DNA of 64,000 nucleotides from Provencibacterium sp. (GTDB lineage: Bacteria > Bacillota > Clostridia > Oscillospirales > Ruminococcaceae). A program made the position numbers and the translations under genes. Each line of letters starts with the position of its first letter. The first letter of the stretch is position 1. Under the pieces are notes generated by a model. That model did not search any database. It had not been told where the DNA came from and worked only from the letters and a program-made list of their open reading frames with translations. Below, piece by piece: positions 1-7,854 of this stretch. Location of the stretch: assembly GCA_022792175.1 (NCBI GenBank), contig JAAWAN010000026.1, positions 37,298 to 101,297 on the forward strand, read 5' to 3'.

Positions 1-65
1 AAGCCCAGCTCCCGGCTTTTGGGGGAGGGGAGGCTCCCCAAAATCAGAACGCGGGAGCAGGAATC

Positions 66-115
66 AAAGACCGGCGGCAGCGTGTGAAAAACGGTCTTTA
101 CCGCCGCCACTTTGC
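66..115 (-). terminator. possible terminator of the aro/pheA operon
   Basis: Just downstream of the last gene of the minus-strand operon, read on the minus strand, a GGCGGC arm and a GCTGCCGCC arm flank about 21 bases and are followed by GGTCTTTGATT. An alternative AAAGACCG/CGGTCTTT pairing overlaps it. The U tract is short, so this is a tentative call. Bases 1-65 hold no gene I can support. Confidence 0.4.
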
Positions 116-132
116 TTTCCTTTGGGAAGGGG

Positions 133-1035
133 CTATTTTTCGGCATGCTCCACCCCCTGCAGGTGAAAATCGGGAATATATTCTTCCGAAGCGGAGGAAA
201 GCTCCTGCAAATACCCATCCTCAAAGCCGCTGCAGAGGAGGTATTCCTCTACCCGGTGCTGTTCCTCCTCTAAAAGCGGACGGTCAAGCCCGGGCATCTG
301 CTTTGCCCGCCCGCAGGGGAGATATTGCCCCATCAGGCTTAAAAGCACCGTTTTGGGCGGGAAGCTCTCCTGCACCCAGTCGATGGCATCCAGCGCGTTT
401 TCCACCTCCCCCGGCAGAATCAGGTGGCGGATAAGAACGCCCGAGAGAAGCATTCCCTCTTCATTTAGCCGGACAGGCCCCACCTGCCGGACCATCTCCC
501 GAATGGCCGCCTTTGCCATATCCGGATAGTCGGGCGCCTGTGCGCAGCGGGCGGCCAGGCCGGGATTTAAATATTTGAGGTCGGGCAGATAGATATTGAT
601 TTTCCCCTTTAGCCGCCGCAGCGTTTCTATCCTTTCATAACCGCCGCAGTTATAGACCACCGGGACGGGCAGCGGCTCTGTCAGCGACTCTGAAACCGCA
701 TCGGTAAAATGGGTGGGGTTTACGAGATTGATGTTGTGCGCCCCCGCCGCGATAAGCTCCCGATAGATTTTCTGCAGGCGAAAGACAGAGACCGCTTTTC
801 CAAACCCGCCCCGGCTTATCGGCTCATTCTGGCAGAAGACACACCCGAGCGCGCAGCCGGAAAAAAAGACGGCGCCTGACCCGCGTTTGCCGCTGATGCA
901 GGGCTCCTCCCAATGGTGCAGCGCCGCGCGGGCGATAAGCGGCGTCAGCCCCATTTTGCAGAAGCCGGAGCCGCTTTCAGGGGTGCGCGGCGCGCCGCAG
1001 TTGCGCGGGCAGTCGCGGCAGATTTTTTCGTTCAT
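133..1035 (-). CDS. radical SAM protein, PflX/PflA-like activating enzyme family
   Basis: This 300-residue protein has the radical SAM cluster motif C61-x3-C65-x2-C68 (CALGCVFC), which binds a 4Fe-4S cluster and S-adenosylmethionine. An extra cysteine set near the N-terminus (C6, C9, C13, C26) resembles the COG1313 'PflX' branch of pyruvate formate-lyase-activating-enzyme homologues, whose substrates are mostly unknown. The start overlaps the pheA stop by 4 bases (ATGA type), so it is translationally coupled as the last gene of the aromatic operon. No glycyl radical enzyme is visible in the window, so the substrate cannot be named. Family assignment is firm; function is not. Confidence 0.85.
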   Translation of the reverse strand: MNEKICRDCPRNCGAPRTPESGSGFCKMGLTPLIARAALHHWEEPCISGKRGSGAVFFSGCALGCVFCQNEPISRGGFGKAVSVFRLQKIYRELIAAGAHNINLVNPTHFTDAVSESLTEPLPVPVVYNCGGYERIETLRRLKGKINIYLPDLKYLNPGLAARCAQAPDYPDMAKAAIREMVRQVGPVRLNEEGMLLSGVLIRHLILPGEVENALDAIDWVQESFPPKTVLLSLMGQYLPCGRAKQMPGLDRPLLEEEQHRVEEYLLCSGFEDGYLQELSSASEEYIPDFHLQGVEHAEK

Positions 1036-2189
1036 GAAACAACCTCATAGTTGCCCAGAAAATGCAGTCCGGAGACCTCCCCCTCGAGCGAGCAGAGCAG
1101 GTCGCGCACCTTCTCCTCGCGCACCGAGCCCTCGAAATCAAAATAGAAGAGAAACTCGAAGTCGGTGCCCGGCAGCGGGCGGCTCTCGAGTTTAGTGAGG
1201 TTCAAAGAGCAGAGGGCGAACCGGGAAATCAGGCGGCAGAGCGAGCCGGTCACATGCGGCAGGGTGAGCGAGAGGCTGATGCGGTTGGCCCTTTCGGGTA
1301 TCTGCAGGCTGCGGGAGACGACGATAAAACGGGTGAAGTTGTGGGCCGAGTCCTGAATATCCTCCTCGGCAATCTGCAGCCCATAGAGCGGCGCGCAGGC
1401 GGCGCTGGCGATGGCGGCGGCCCTCCGGTTGCCCGATTCGGCGAGCGCCTTGGCCGCCGCGGCCGTATTGGAGGCGATATGCGCCTGATAGCCCGGATGC
1501 ATACGCAGATATCCGCTGCACTGTTTGAGGCCCTGCTCGTGGGAATAGATATCGGTGATTTCGCAGGAGCGCGCTCCCGGCAGGGTCAGCAGGCAGTGGC
1601 GCACCGGCAGCACCAGCGCGCGCACGATGGAGAGATGACGGCTGCACAGCAGGTCATAGACGGCGCCGACCGAACCGGCGCTGGAATTTTCAATGGGAAG
1701 AACGGCATAGTCCGCCTCCCCGTTTTCCACGGCGGCGGCCGCCCCGGAAAACTCCGGATAAAACTGCAGCTTCGGGTTTTTAAACAGCCGGCTGGCTGCC
1801 TCGTGGGAATAGGCCCCGGGAACGCCCTGGCAGGCGACCCGCCCCTCCTCCGGAAGCTTTCCGGGATGGGAGAGTGCCTTTTCCAGCTGCTCTCTCAGCT
1901 GCCCGCCGCAGCCGCGGGCGGCAAGCAGGCGGTGCTGGTGCGATTTGCTGATATCCATCAGCGTCGTGTAGAGCATGCGCGCTCCTTCGCCATAGGGCTC
2001 GCCCGCTGTTTTTTCCACCCGGTCGAGCACCTGCTGCTCGCGCTCCGGCTGGAAGACGGGCAGGCCGTTTTCTATTTTGTACTGCGCCACCTGCCCGACA
2101 ATTTCCATCCGCCGGCAGTAGAGCGCAACGAGCTGCTCATCCAGCTGGTTTAACTGCCGGCGTAAGCTGTCAAGATCCATGAAGAGCAC
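1032..2189 (-). CDS. pheA: bifunctional chorismate mutase / prephenate dehydratase (P-protein)
   Basis: The 385-residue protein has an AroQ-type chorismate mutase domain (about 1-85), a prephenate dehydratase domain (about 115-295) with the catalytic TRF motif in DSAHNFTRFIVVS, and a C-terminal ACT domain containing the ESRP motif (NLTKLESRPLPG) that binds phenylalanine in this family. It converts chorismate via prephenate to phenylpyruvate in the cytosol and is probably inhibited by Phe. It lies 75 bases downstream of aroC and overlaps the radical SAM gene by 4 bases. Its place in an operon with a Phe/Tyr-rich leader fits end-product control of the whole pathway. Confidence 0.96.
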   Translation of the reverse strand: MLFMDLDSLRRQLNQLDEQLVALYCRRMEIVGQVAQYKIENGLPVFQPEREQQVLDRVEKTAGEPYGEGARMLYTTLMDISKSHQHRLLAARGCGGQLREQLEKALSHPGKLPEEGRVACQGVPGAYSHEAASRLFKNPKLQFYPEFSGAAAAVENGEADYAVLPIENSSAGSVGAVYDLLCSRHLSIVRALVLPVRHCLLTLPGARSCEITDIYSHEQGLKQCSGYLRMHPGYQAHIASNTAAAAKALAESGNRRAAAIASAACAPLYGLQIAEEDIQDSAHNFTRFIVVSRSLQIPERANRISLSLTLPHVTGSLCRLISRFALCSLNLTKLESRPLPGTDFEFLFYFDFEGSVREEKVRDLLCSLEGEVSGLHFLGNYEVVS

Positions 2190-2264
2190 ATCCTTTCCTT
2201 TTCGTGAAAGCTTGTCCGTTGTTCAGAGAAACAGGGCGGCGGTTGACTGCCCCGCAGATTTTCG

Positions 2265-3338
2265 CTAAAGCAGCAGCTCTAAAAGCCCCAGCGACACCGC
2301 TGCCTCCACGCAGGGGACGGCCCGCACCGCCAGGCAGGGGTCATGCCGCCCCTGCACCGAGAGAAGAGCATCGGTCTTTGCGCGGTAATCGACCGTCTGC
2401 TGTTCGCGTGCGATGGAGGGGGTGGGCTTGAAGGCGGCGCGCAGCACCAGCGGCATGCCGGAGGTGATGCCGCCGAGTATCCCGCCGTGGTGGTTGGTGC
2501 GGGTGCGGACCGTTTCCCCATCCATATAGAAGGGGTCGTTATTTTCCGAGCCGGAAATGAGCGCCGCGCCGAAGCCCTCGCCGAACTCCAGCCCCTTTAA
2601 GGCGGGGATGCCGAAGAGAAGGGAGGAGAGGACATTTTCCACCCCGCCGAACATCGGGTCGCCGATGCCGGCAGGCAGCCCCAGCGCGCCGCATTCCACA
2701 ATGCCGCCCACCGAGTCGAGCGACAGGCGCGCCTTTTCAATCGTTTCCCGCATGCGCCGTTCGCTCTCCTCGCTGAGCGTTGGGAAGGGGCGCTCCCCGG
2801 CAAGAAGAAGCTCCCTCTCGGTGAGCGAAACGGGGTCAAACGGCCGGTCGCGCTCAGCTCCGCAGCAGAGCAGGTGCGCCCCCACCGTAACGCCGCGCCG
2901 GGCCAGCAGCTGTCTGGCTATCCCGCCCGCCAGCACCAGCGGGGCGGTCAGCCGGCCGGAAAAGTGTCCGCCGCCGCGGATATCGTTATACCCTTTGTAG
3001 CGCAGAAAACCGGTGTAGTCGGCGTGTCCCGGGCGGGCGAGCGACTGCATCTTCTGATAGTCGCCCGAGCGGGTGTTTTCGTTTAAGAGGATGGCGCAGA
3101 CGGGCGCGCCGGTGGTAACGCCCTCTAAAAGGCCGGAAAGAAAATGGGGCTTATCCGTCTCCCGGCGGGGGGTGGAGGTTTTATCCTTTCCGGGCGCGCG
3201 GCGGGAGGTAAAGCGCCGGAGCTCCTCAAAATCGATAGCCTCCCCGGGCGGCAGCCCGTCGAGCACCATGCCGATGCCTTCGCCGTGCGATTCGCCAAAG
3301 ATGGAGATGTGCAGCTTTTTTCCCCATTCGGAGGACAT
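2265..3338 (-). CDS. aroC: chorismate synthase
   Basis: The 357-residue protein opens with the conserved GESHGEGIGMVLDG segment and carries RGGGHFSGR and the C-terminal R-HDPC region typical of chorismate synthase, which uses reduced FMN to remove phosphate from EPSP and give chorismate. Length matches the family. The ATG follows AAAGGATGATTTTCC, a reasonable ribosome binding site. It is the fourth enzyme gene of the aroF-aroB-aroA-aroC-pheA operon, 39 bases after aroA. No oddities seen. Confidence 0.97.
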   Translation of the reverse strand: MSSEWGKKLHISIFGESHGEGIGMVLDGLPPGEAIDFEELRRFTSRRAPGKDKTSTPRRETDKPHFLSGLLEGVTTGAPVCAILLNENTRSGDYQKMQSLARPGHADYTGFLRYKGYNDIRGGGHFSGRLTAPLVLAGGIARQLLARRGVTVGAHLLCCGAERDRPFDPVSLTERELLLAGERPFPTLSEESERRMRETIEKARLSLDSVGGIVECGALGLPAGIGDPMFGGVENVLSSLLFGIPALKGLEFGEGFGAALISGSENNDPFYMDGETVRTRTNHHGGILGGITSGMPLVLRAAFKPTPSIAREQQTVDYRAKTDALLSVQGRHDPCLAVRAVPCVEAAVSLGLLELLL

Positions 3339-3377
3339 GGAAAATCATCCTTTCCTTACTTCAGAATCCGGGGCCTT

Positions 3378-4661
3378 TCAGTCTACCCGTTTTAGCGGCC
3401 TTTTCTGCAGCCGTTCAAACTGCATAAAGAAATCGGGGTAGCTTTTTTCAACAGCCTGCGCGCCGGTAATCGTAACCGGCCCCTCGCAGCAGAGCGCCGC
3501 GATGGCCATCGCCATCACAATCCGGTGGTCGTTATAGCCCTCTACCCTGCCGCCGGAAAGCGGATGGCCGCCAAAAACAACCAGCCTCTCCTCCTCTTCC
3601 TCTACCCTTGCCCCCAGCCGGGTCAGGCAGTCGGCGACGGCATGCAGCCGGTCGCACTCTTTGAGACGCAGCCTGCGCGCGTTATAAAAGACCGTTTTTC
3701 CTTCGGCAAAGGCAGCGGTGACGGCCAGCACCGGGAAAAGATCGGGAATGGGCGCGCAGTCAATCTCGATACCCTGCAGCTTTTGCGGGGTAATAGAAAC
3801 GCGGCCGCTCTCGACATATACCTTTGCCCCCATCCTTTCCAGAATGGGAAGCACCGCCCGGTCGGGCTGCAGCGAGCCTTCCGAAAGGCCGCTGCAGAGA
3901 AGGGGGGAGCCGAGCGCCGCCGCGCACAGCCAGAAGGCGGCATTGGAAAAATCTCCCTCAATCGTTTCTTCAAAGGGAGAAAAGCGCTGCCGTCCCGGGA
4001 TGAGCAGCTTTTCCTCGGTACATACTGCCTGCACGCCGCTTTTTTCGAGCGCCTGCAGCGTCATTTGAACATACCCGGCCGATTCGAGCGGGCGGGTGAA
4101 AACGACCTCGCTGTCCCCGCCGAGCAGCGGGAGAGCGAAAAGCAGCCCGGAAAAGAACTGGCTGGAGACGTTTCCCGGCAGCAGGTAGCGTCCGGGATGC
4201 AGCTTGCCGGAAACGGTGCAGGGGAGCCCATCGGCGGTTGAAAAGGCTGCGCCGTGCCGGATGAGCTCATCGGCCAGCAGGCCGATGGGCCGCTCGGGCA
4301 GCCGGCCTTTGCCGGTAAAGGTTGCCGTTTTTCCGAGCGCCGGGAAAAGCGGCAGCAGAAAACGCAGCGTCGAGCCGCTCTCCCGGCAGTCGATGGTGCA
4401 GGGGGCAGCGCTTCTATCCAGATAGGGGACGCCGACACCATGAACAGAAACCGTCCCCCTCTCTTCATCGGCCGCTATGTTGGCGCCCAGCGCCTGCGCC
4501 GCGCCGATGGTCGCCCGGATATCCTGCGAGAAGGCGACCCCCCGCAGCCGGCTTTCCCCGTTTGCCAGCGCCGCGCAGAGAAGGAGGCGGTGGGCCGCCG
4601 ATTTGGAGGGAGGGGCGCTGATCTCCCCCGAAAGCCTGCCGGGATAGATAGATATCTCCAT
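3378..4661 (-). CDS. aroA: 3-phosphoshikimate 1-carboxyvinyltransferase (EPSP synthase)
   Basis: The 427-residue protein has EPSP synthase signatures: the N-terminal lysine and serines of PPSKSAAHR, the RESGSTLRFLLPL loop, the LPERPIGLL loop, the EGDFSNAAFWL segment and the C-terminal YNDHRIVMAMAIAA motif. It transfers enolpyruvate from PEP to shikimate-3-phosphate. It lies 18 bases after aroB. The ATG is preceded by AGAAAGGATTTTTATCAAC. It is the classical target of glyphosate; I did not try to classify it as type I or II. Confidence 0.96.
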   Translation of the reverse strand: MEISIYPGRLSGEISAPPSKSAAHRLLLCAALANGESRLRGVAFSQDIRATIGAAQALGANIAADEERGTVSVHGVGVPYLDRSAAPCTIDCRESGSTLRFLLPLFPALGKTATFTGKGRLPERPIGLLADELIRHGAAFSTADGLPCTVSGKLHPGRYLLPGNVSSQFFSGLLFALPLLGGDSEVVFTRPLESAGYVQMTLQALEKSGVQAVCTEEKLLIPGRQRFSPFEETIEGDFSNAAFWLCAAALGSPLLCSGLSEGSLQPDRAVLPILERMGAKVYVESGRVSITPQKLQGIEIDCAPIPDLFPVLAVTAAFAEGKTVFYNARRLRLKECDRLHAVADCLTRLGARVEEEEERLVVFGGHPLSGGRVEGYNDHRIVMAMAIAALCCEGPVTITGAQAVEKSYPDFFMQFERLQKRPLKRVD

Positions 4662-4679
4662 GTTGATAAAAATCCTTTC

Positions 4680-5729
4680 TCAGTTTCTGCAGAGGAAGTC
4701 CCCGGCTTTGTCTGTGTCGATATCAGTTAAAACCGCGCGGCCGAGCGCCTGCAGGGTAATAAAGGTAATCTTTTTGCCCTGCCGCTTTTTGTCCCCCAAA
4801 ATGGCAGGGAGAAGGGCGGAGGGCTCCCCGTCATACCGGGTGGGCAGCCGGTAGGCGGCAAGCGCCCTCCTGAGCCTCTCGGCGCAGCCGGGCTCGGTCA
4901 GCCCGAGCGCCTCAGTGCGCCGGGTAATTTCGACCATTCCGGCCGCGACGCCGCGCCCGTGCGAAACGGTGAAATGCGAGAGCTGTTCAATGGCATGGCC
5001 CAGCGTATGCCCGAAGTTTAGCAGCTGCCTTCTTCCGGTATCGCGCTCATCCTCCTCGACAACGGTGCGCTTCCAGTCGATGCAGCGGGCGATAATCTGA
5101 TCGAGCCGCGTCCGCGCCTGCCCATCCTCCAGCAGCTCCAGCAGCTCCCGGTCGAAGATGGCGGCATATTTAATAGCCTCGGCCGCCCCGTCGGCAAAGT
5201 CGCTTTCCGGCAGTGTGTCGAGAGTTTCGGGGTCGCAGAGCACCAGCGAGGGCTGCCAGAAAGCGCCGACCAGGTTTTTTCCGGCGGGGATATCCACCGC
5301 CGTCTTCCCGCCGACTGAGGAATCGATAGCGGCAAGAAAGGTCGTCGGCAGCTGGATATAGCGCACGCCGCGCAGCCAGGTGGCAGCCGCAAAACCGGCC
5401 AGGTCGCCGCAGACGCCGCCGCCGAGCGCGATGACAATATCCTTGCGGGTAATCTCGTTTTCTGAAAGAAACGCATAAAGCCTCTCAGCCATCTGCAGGC
5501 TTTTCGACTGCTCTCCGTGCGGGAAAACATGGGAAACGGCGCGTATCCCGCTTTGAGAGAGCGAATCCATCAGCGCTTTGCCATAATAGCGGTTGACGTT
5601 ATCGTCGGTAATAACGGCGGCTGAGGCGCCGGGGAAGAGGGAGGAAATCCGCTCTCCGGCTTCGGCGAGCAGCCCGCTGCCGATAAAGATATCATAGGGA
5701 GCATGGGTGTGAACGGTAATCTGCTGCAT
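4680..5729 (-). CDS. aroB: 3-dehydroquinate synthase
   Basis: The 349-residue protein has the NAD-binding GGGVCGDLAGFAAATWLRG region, the PTTFLAAIDSSVGGKTAVD segment and the metal-ligand region NFGHTLGHAIEQ found in AroB, which cyclises DAHP to 3-dehydroquinate. The ATG sits behind GAAAGGAGAAAACG, a strong Shine-Dalgarno. It follows aroF by 26 bases and precedes aroA by 18. AroD, AroE, AroK and TyrA are not in the window, so the pathway is completed elsewhere. Confidence 0.96.
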   Translation of the reverse strand: MQQITVHTHAPYDIFIGSGLLAEAGERISSLFPGASAAVITDDNVNRYYGKALMDSLSQSGIRAVSHVFPHGEQSKSLQMAERLYAFLSENEITRKDIVIALGGGVCGDLAGFAAATWLRGVRYIQLPTTFLAAIDSSVGGKTAVDIPAGKNLVGAFWQPSLVLCDPETLDTLPESDFADGAAEAIKYAAIFDRELLELLEDGQARTRLDQIIARCIDWKRTVVEEDERDTGRRQLLNFGHTLGHAIEQLSHFTVSHGRGVAAGMVEITRRTEALGLTEPGCAERLRRALAAYRLPTRYDGEPSALLPAILGDKKRQGKKITFITLQALGRAVLTDIDTDKAGDFLCRN

Positions 5730-5755
5730 CGTTTTCTCCTTTCTGCCGCGCGGGC

Positions 5756-6790
5756 CTATTCGGCAGCGGGGAGGCTGCCCCCCATCTCCCGGCCCATGAA
5801 CTGCGCAATCGAGCGGATTTTGGGCATCAGCCGGTCAAACTGGTCGGGGGTGAGCGACTGCGGGCCGTCCGAAAGAGCGTGCTCGGGGTCGTTGTGCACC
5901 TCGATAATCAGCCCGTCCGCCCCGGCGGCCACCGCGGCCAGCGAGAGCGGCTCCACCATCCAGCTCAGTCCCGCCGCGTGACTCGGGTCGACGATAACCG
6001 GCAGATGGGAGAGCTTTTTAATCATCGGCACAGCGGAAAGGTCGAGCGTATTGCGGGTAGCGGTTTCAAAGGTGCGGATGCCGCGCTCGCAGAGGATGAC
6101 CTTCTCGTTGCCGCCCGCCATGATATATTCGGCGCTCATTAAAAGCTCTTCAATCGTGTTGGCAAGCCCGCGCTTTAAGAGGATGGGCTTATTGAGATGC
6201 CCGAGCTCCTTTAAAAGCTCAAAGTTCTGCATGTTGCGCGCGCCGACCTGGATGATATCGACATCCTCAAACAGCGGGATATGGCTGGTATTCATGATTT
6301 CGGTGACAATCGGCATGCCGGTCTTTCTGCGGGCATGGCGCAGCAGGTCGAGCCCCTCGGCGCGCAGGCCCTGGAAGGAATAGGGGGAGGTGCGGGGCTT
6401 GAAGGCGCCGCCGCGCAGCAGCGTTGCGCCCGCCGCTTTCACGCGCGCTGCCACCTGCGCAATCTGCTCCTCGCTCTCCACCGAGCAGGGACCGGAGATA
6501 ACATGGAATTTTCCTGCGCCGATGGAAAAAGGGCCGACCGGAACGAGCGTATCCAGCGGATGAAACTTCCGGTTTACCTTTTTGTAGGGCTCCTGTACGC
6601 GCACAACCTCCTCCACAATGCTGACCTGACGAATGAGATTGATATCGAGCTTGGCCGTATCGCCGACCAGTCCCAGGATAACGGTGTGTACTCCGCGGAT
6701 AATTTTTGCCTCAATATCCTGATCATTCAGCCACTGGATAAAATCGTTTAACTGCCTCTCCTGTATATTGCTTTTCAGGGTAACAACCAT
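5756..6790 (-). CDS. aroF: 3-deoxy-7-phosphoheptulonate (DAHP) synthase with N-terminal regulatory domain
   Basis: First committed enzyme of the shikimate pathway, joining PEP and erythrose-4-phosphate. From the chosen start (MVVTLKSN) it is 344 residues: an N-terminal ferredoxin-like domain of about 70 residues, as in Thermotoga-type DAHP synthases where it mediates Tyr/Phe inhibition, then the catalytic barrel with GPCSVES, GGAFKPRTSPYSFQG and DPSHAAG. The frame is open for 23 more codons upstream, but the ATG at 6790 has AAAGGAGAG at good spacing, so I start there. It is the first enzyme gene after the attenuator at 6858-6971. Confidence 0.95.
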   Translation of the reverse strand: MVVTLKSNIQERQLNDFIQWLNDQDIEAKIIRGVHTVILGLVGDTAKLDINLIRQVSIVEEVVRVQEPYKKVNRKFHPLDTLVPVGPFSIGAGKFHVISGPCSVESEEQIAQVAARVKAAGATLLRGGAFKPRTSPYSFQGLRAEGLDLLRHARRKTGMPIVTEIMNTSHIPLFEDVDIIQVGARNMQNFELLKELGHLNKPILLKRGLANTIEELLMSAEYIMAGGNEKVILCERGIRTFETATRNTLDLSAVPMIKKLSHLPVIVDPSHAAGLSWMVEPLSLAAVAAGADGLIIEVHNDPEHALSDGPQSLTPDQFDRLMPKIRSIAQFMGREMGGSLPAAE

Positions 6791-6857
6791 GTCGCTCTCT
6801 CCTTTTTTCATATTCCCGGCCGCGGATGCGCGTTTTTTAACGGGAACTGCGGCCGGC

Positions 6858-6901
6858 AAAATAAAAGCAGCAGGCGTTCTTTTCCCAAAGACGCCTGCCG
6901 C
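6858..6901 (-). terminator. attenuator terminator of the aro operon
   Basis: On the minus strand GCGGCAGGCGT (6901-6891) pairs with ACGCCTGCTGC (6877-6867), one G-U pair included, around a 13-base loop, followed by TTTTATTTT (6866-6858). It sits between the promoter and aroF, so it can stop transcription before the structural genes. The 5' arm is also complementary to a segment inside the leader ORF (see the regulatory entry 6895-6971). Confidence 0.85.
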
Positions 6902-6971
6902 TCATTTTCAGCAGTACTACCTTTTTAAAATGCCCCTTTTAAATAGGCGGCAGCATCTTTGAAGAGCCTAT
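6895..6971 (-). promoter_or_regulatory. attenuator segments 1, 2 and 3 (pause hairpin and antiterminator)
   Basis: Minus-strand segment 1 (ATAGGC, 6971-6966) can pair with segment 2 (GCCTAT, 6948-6943; two extra G-U pairs). Segment 2 can instead pair through CTGCCGC (6953-6947) with GCGGCAG (6901-6895), the 5' arm of the terminator. The three exclusive pairings 1:2, 2:3 and 3:4 are those of a ribosome-mediated amino acid attenuator. The leader stop codon (6941-6939) lies at the edge of segment 2, where a terminating ribosome would mask it. Confidence 0.65.
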
Positions 6972-7061
6972 CCGATTGTCGCAGCAAAAAAAGCCCGCGC
7001 TAAAGAAATAGCTCAGGCTGCCGGTAAAGAAAAATCGATGCTCTGCTGCGCGGTTTTTCAT
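6939..7061 (-). CDS. Phe/Tyr-rich leader peptide of the aro operon
   Basis: A 40-codon ORF starting at ATG 7061 (GGAG 11 bases upstream, rather far) lies between the promoter and the terminator. It contains the codon clusters FFF (7034-7026), YFF (7010-7002) and FF (6992-6987) within 16 codons: seven Phe and one Tyr, the end products of the pathway encoded downstream. This is the composition expected of a leader peptide such as E. coli PheL. The last Phe pair lies 15 bases before attenuator segment 1, so a ribosome stalled there would cover or approach it. An alternative start at 7091 or 7127 would keep the same Phe region. Translation is inferred. Confidence 0.65.
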   Translation of the reverse strand: MKNRAAEHRFFFTGSLSYFFSAGFFCCDNRIGSSKMLPPI

Positions 7062-7091
7062 AGGTTTCAAAGCTCCAGACTGTTTAATCAT

Positions 7092-7158
7092 CCCGAGAGG
7101 GCAGAAGCTGCCGTATCGGGTTTTCAATTAATATACCGTCTGCCGGGCGTTTTGTCAA
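7092..7158 (-). promoter_or_regulatory. promoter and 5' hairpin of the aro operon
   Basis: On the minus strand TTGACA (7158-7153), a 17-base spacer and TATATT (7135-7130) form a near-consensus vegetative promoter. The expected transcript starts near 7123 and opens with a hairpin (CCCGA/TCGGG around GGCAG/CTGCC, 7120-7092). Inverted GCCGGGC/GCCCGG arms at 7142-7148 and 7165-7170 flank the -35 and could be an operator. Confidence 0.8.
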
Positions 7159-7250
7159 GGGTATGCCCGGGATTTGATGAATAGCATATAAAGATTTTTC
7201 ATATAGGGGAGAACTTCCGTAAAAAAGATGGACAACAGCAGTTACCCCTT

Positions 7251-7841
7251 TCAGCCCTCCGCCCAGCTGCGGATGGCGGCTGCCAGCGCGGGAATATCGA
7301 TTCTTTCAGGGAAGGTGGCGTCCACCGTCAGCGTCTGCCCGAAATGGAAATCGGCCATACCGCGCCGGGCAATGCCGGAGAGAAACTGCTCGCGGGTGAG
7401 CGGGGAGGGGGCGGGCGCGCCCGCAGGTGGCGGATAGCTGGTGTTATGGATATGGCCGGGGTGACGTTCGGGGCTTTTTTCCCGCTGCAGGTAGCGGGCA
7501 TAAAGCGCATCCGCCGGAGCCTGCAGCAGCAGGGTGAGCGTCCGGCAGCCGCGGGGGGCAAAAAGCCTGCTTAACCCCTCCTGCGAGCTGCTTTCGAAGT
7601 TGTTTTCCAAAATCACCGGCTGGCCCGCATCGAGCAGGCGGCCGGCGAAATAGTAAAGAATCTGCTCGCTTCCCCGGCCAAGCGCCACCTTTTCCTCCCG
7701 GGAGCGAAAGCCGGCAGCATCAAACAGTAGCTCCTTGATGTCATCCTTCGAGACGGCGGGGATGCGGAGCTCTCCCGAAAGGCGCCGGGCCAGTGTCGTC
7801 TTGCCGCAGGCCGGCGCGCCCGCAATCAGGATCGCATACAT
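7251..7841 (-). CDS. P-loop AAA-type kinase/ATPase, 196 aa
   Basis: The protein starts at ATG 7841 (GGGAGGAA upstream); the frame is open further upstream but that part overlaps the preceding gene and has no support. It begins MYAILIAGAPACGKTT, a Walker A motif at residues 8-15, then VSKDDIKELLFD, as in small zeta-toxin/chloramphenicol-phosphotransferase-like kinases of the AAA_33 group, which phosphorylate small molecules. The substrate cannot be read from the sequence. The gene starts 13 bases after the radical SAM gene and is surely cotranscribed with it. Confidence 0.8.
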   Translation of the reverse strand: MYAILIAGAPACGKTTLARRLSGELRIPAVSKDDIKELLFDAAGFRSREEKVALGRGSEQILYYFAGRLLDAGQPVILENNFESSSQEGLSRLFAPRGCRTLTLLLQAPADALYARYLQREKSPERHPGHIHNTSYPPPAGAPAPSPLTREQFLSGIARRGMADFHFGQTLTVDATFPERIDIPALAAAIRSWAEG

Positions 7842-7854
7842 GGTTTTTTCCTCC

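Noticed and set aside
6895..6925. T-box-like string (GGTAGTACTGCTGAAAA) before the aro terminator
   Set aside because: It resembles the T-box consensus GGTGGTACCGCGGAAA but lacks the UGG that must pair with the tRNA CCA end. The Phe-rich ORF and three-way pairing explain the region better.
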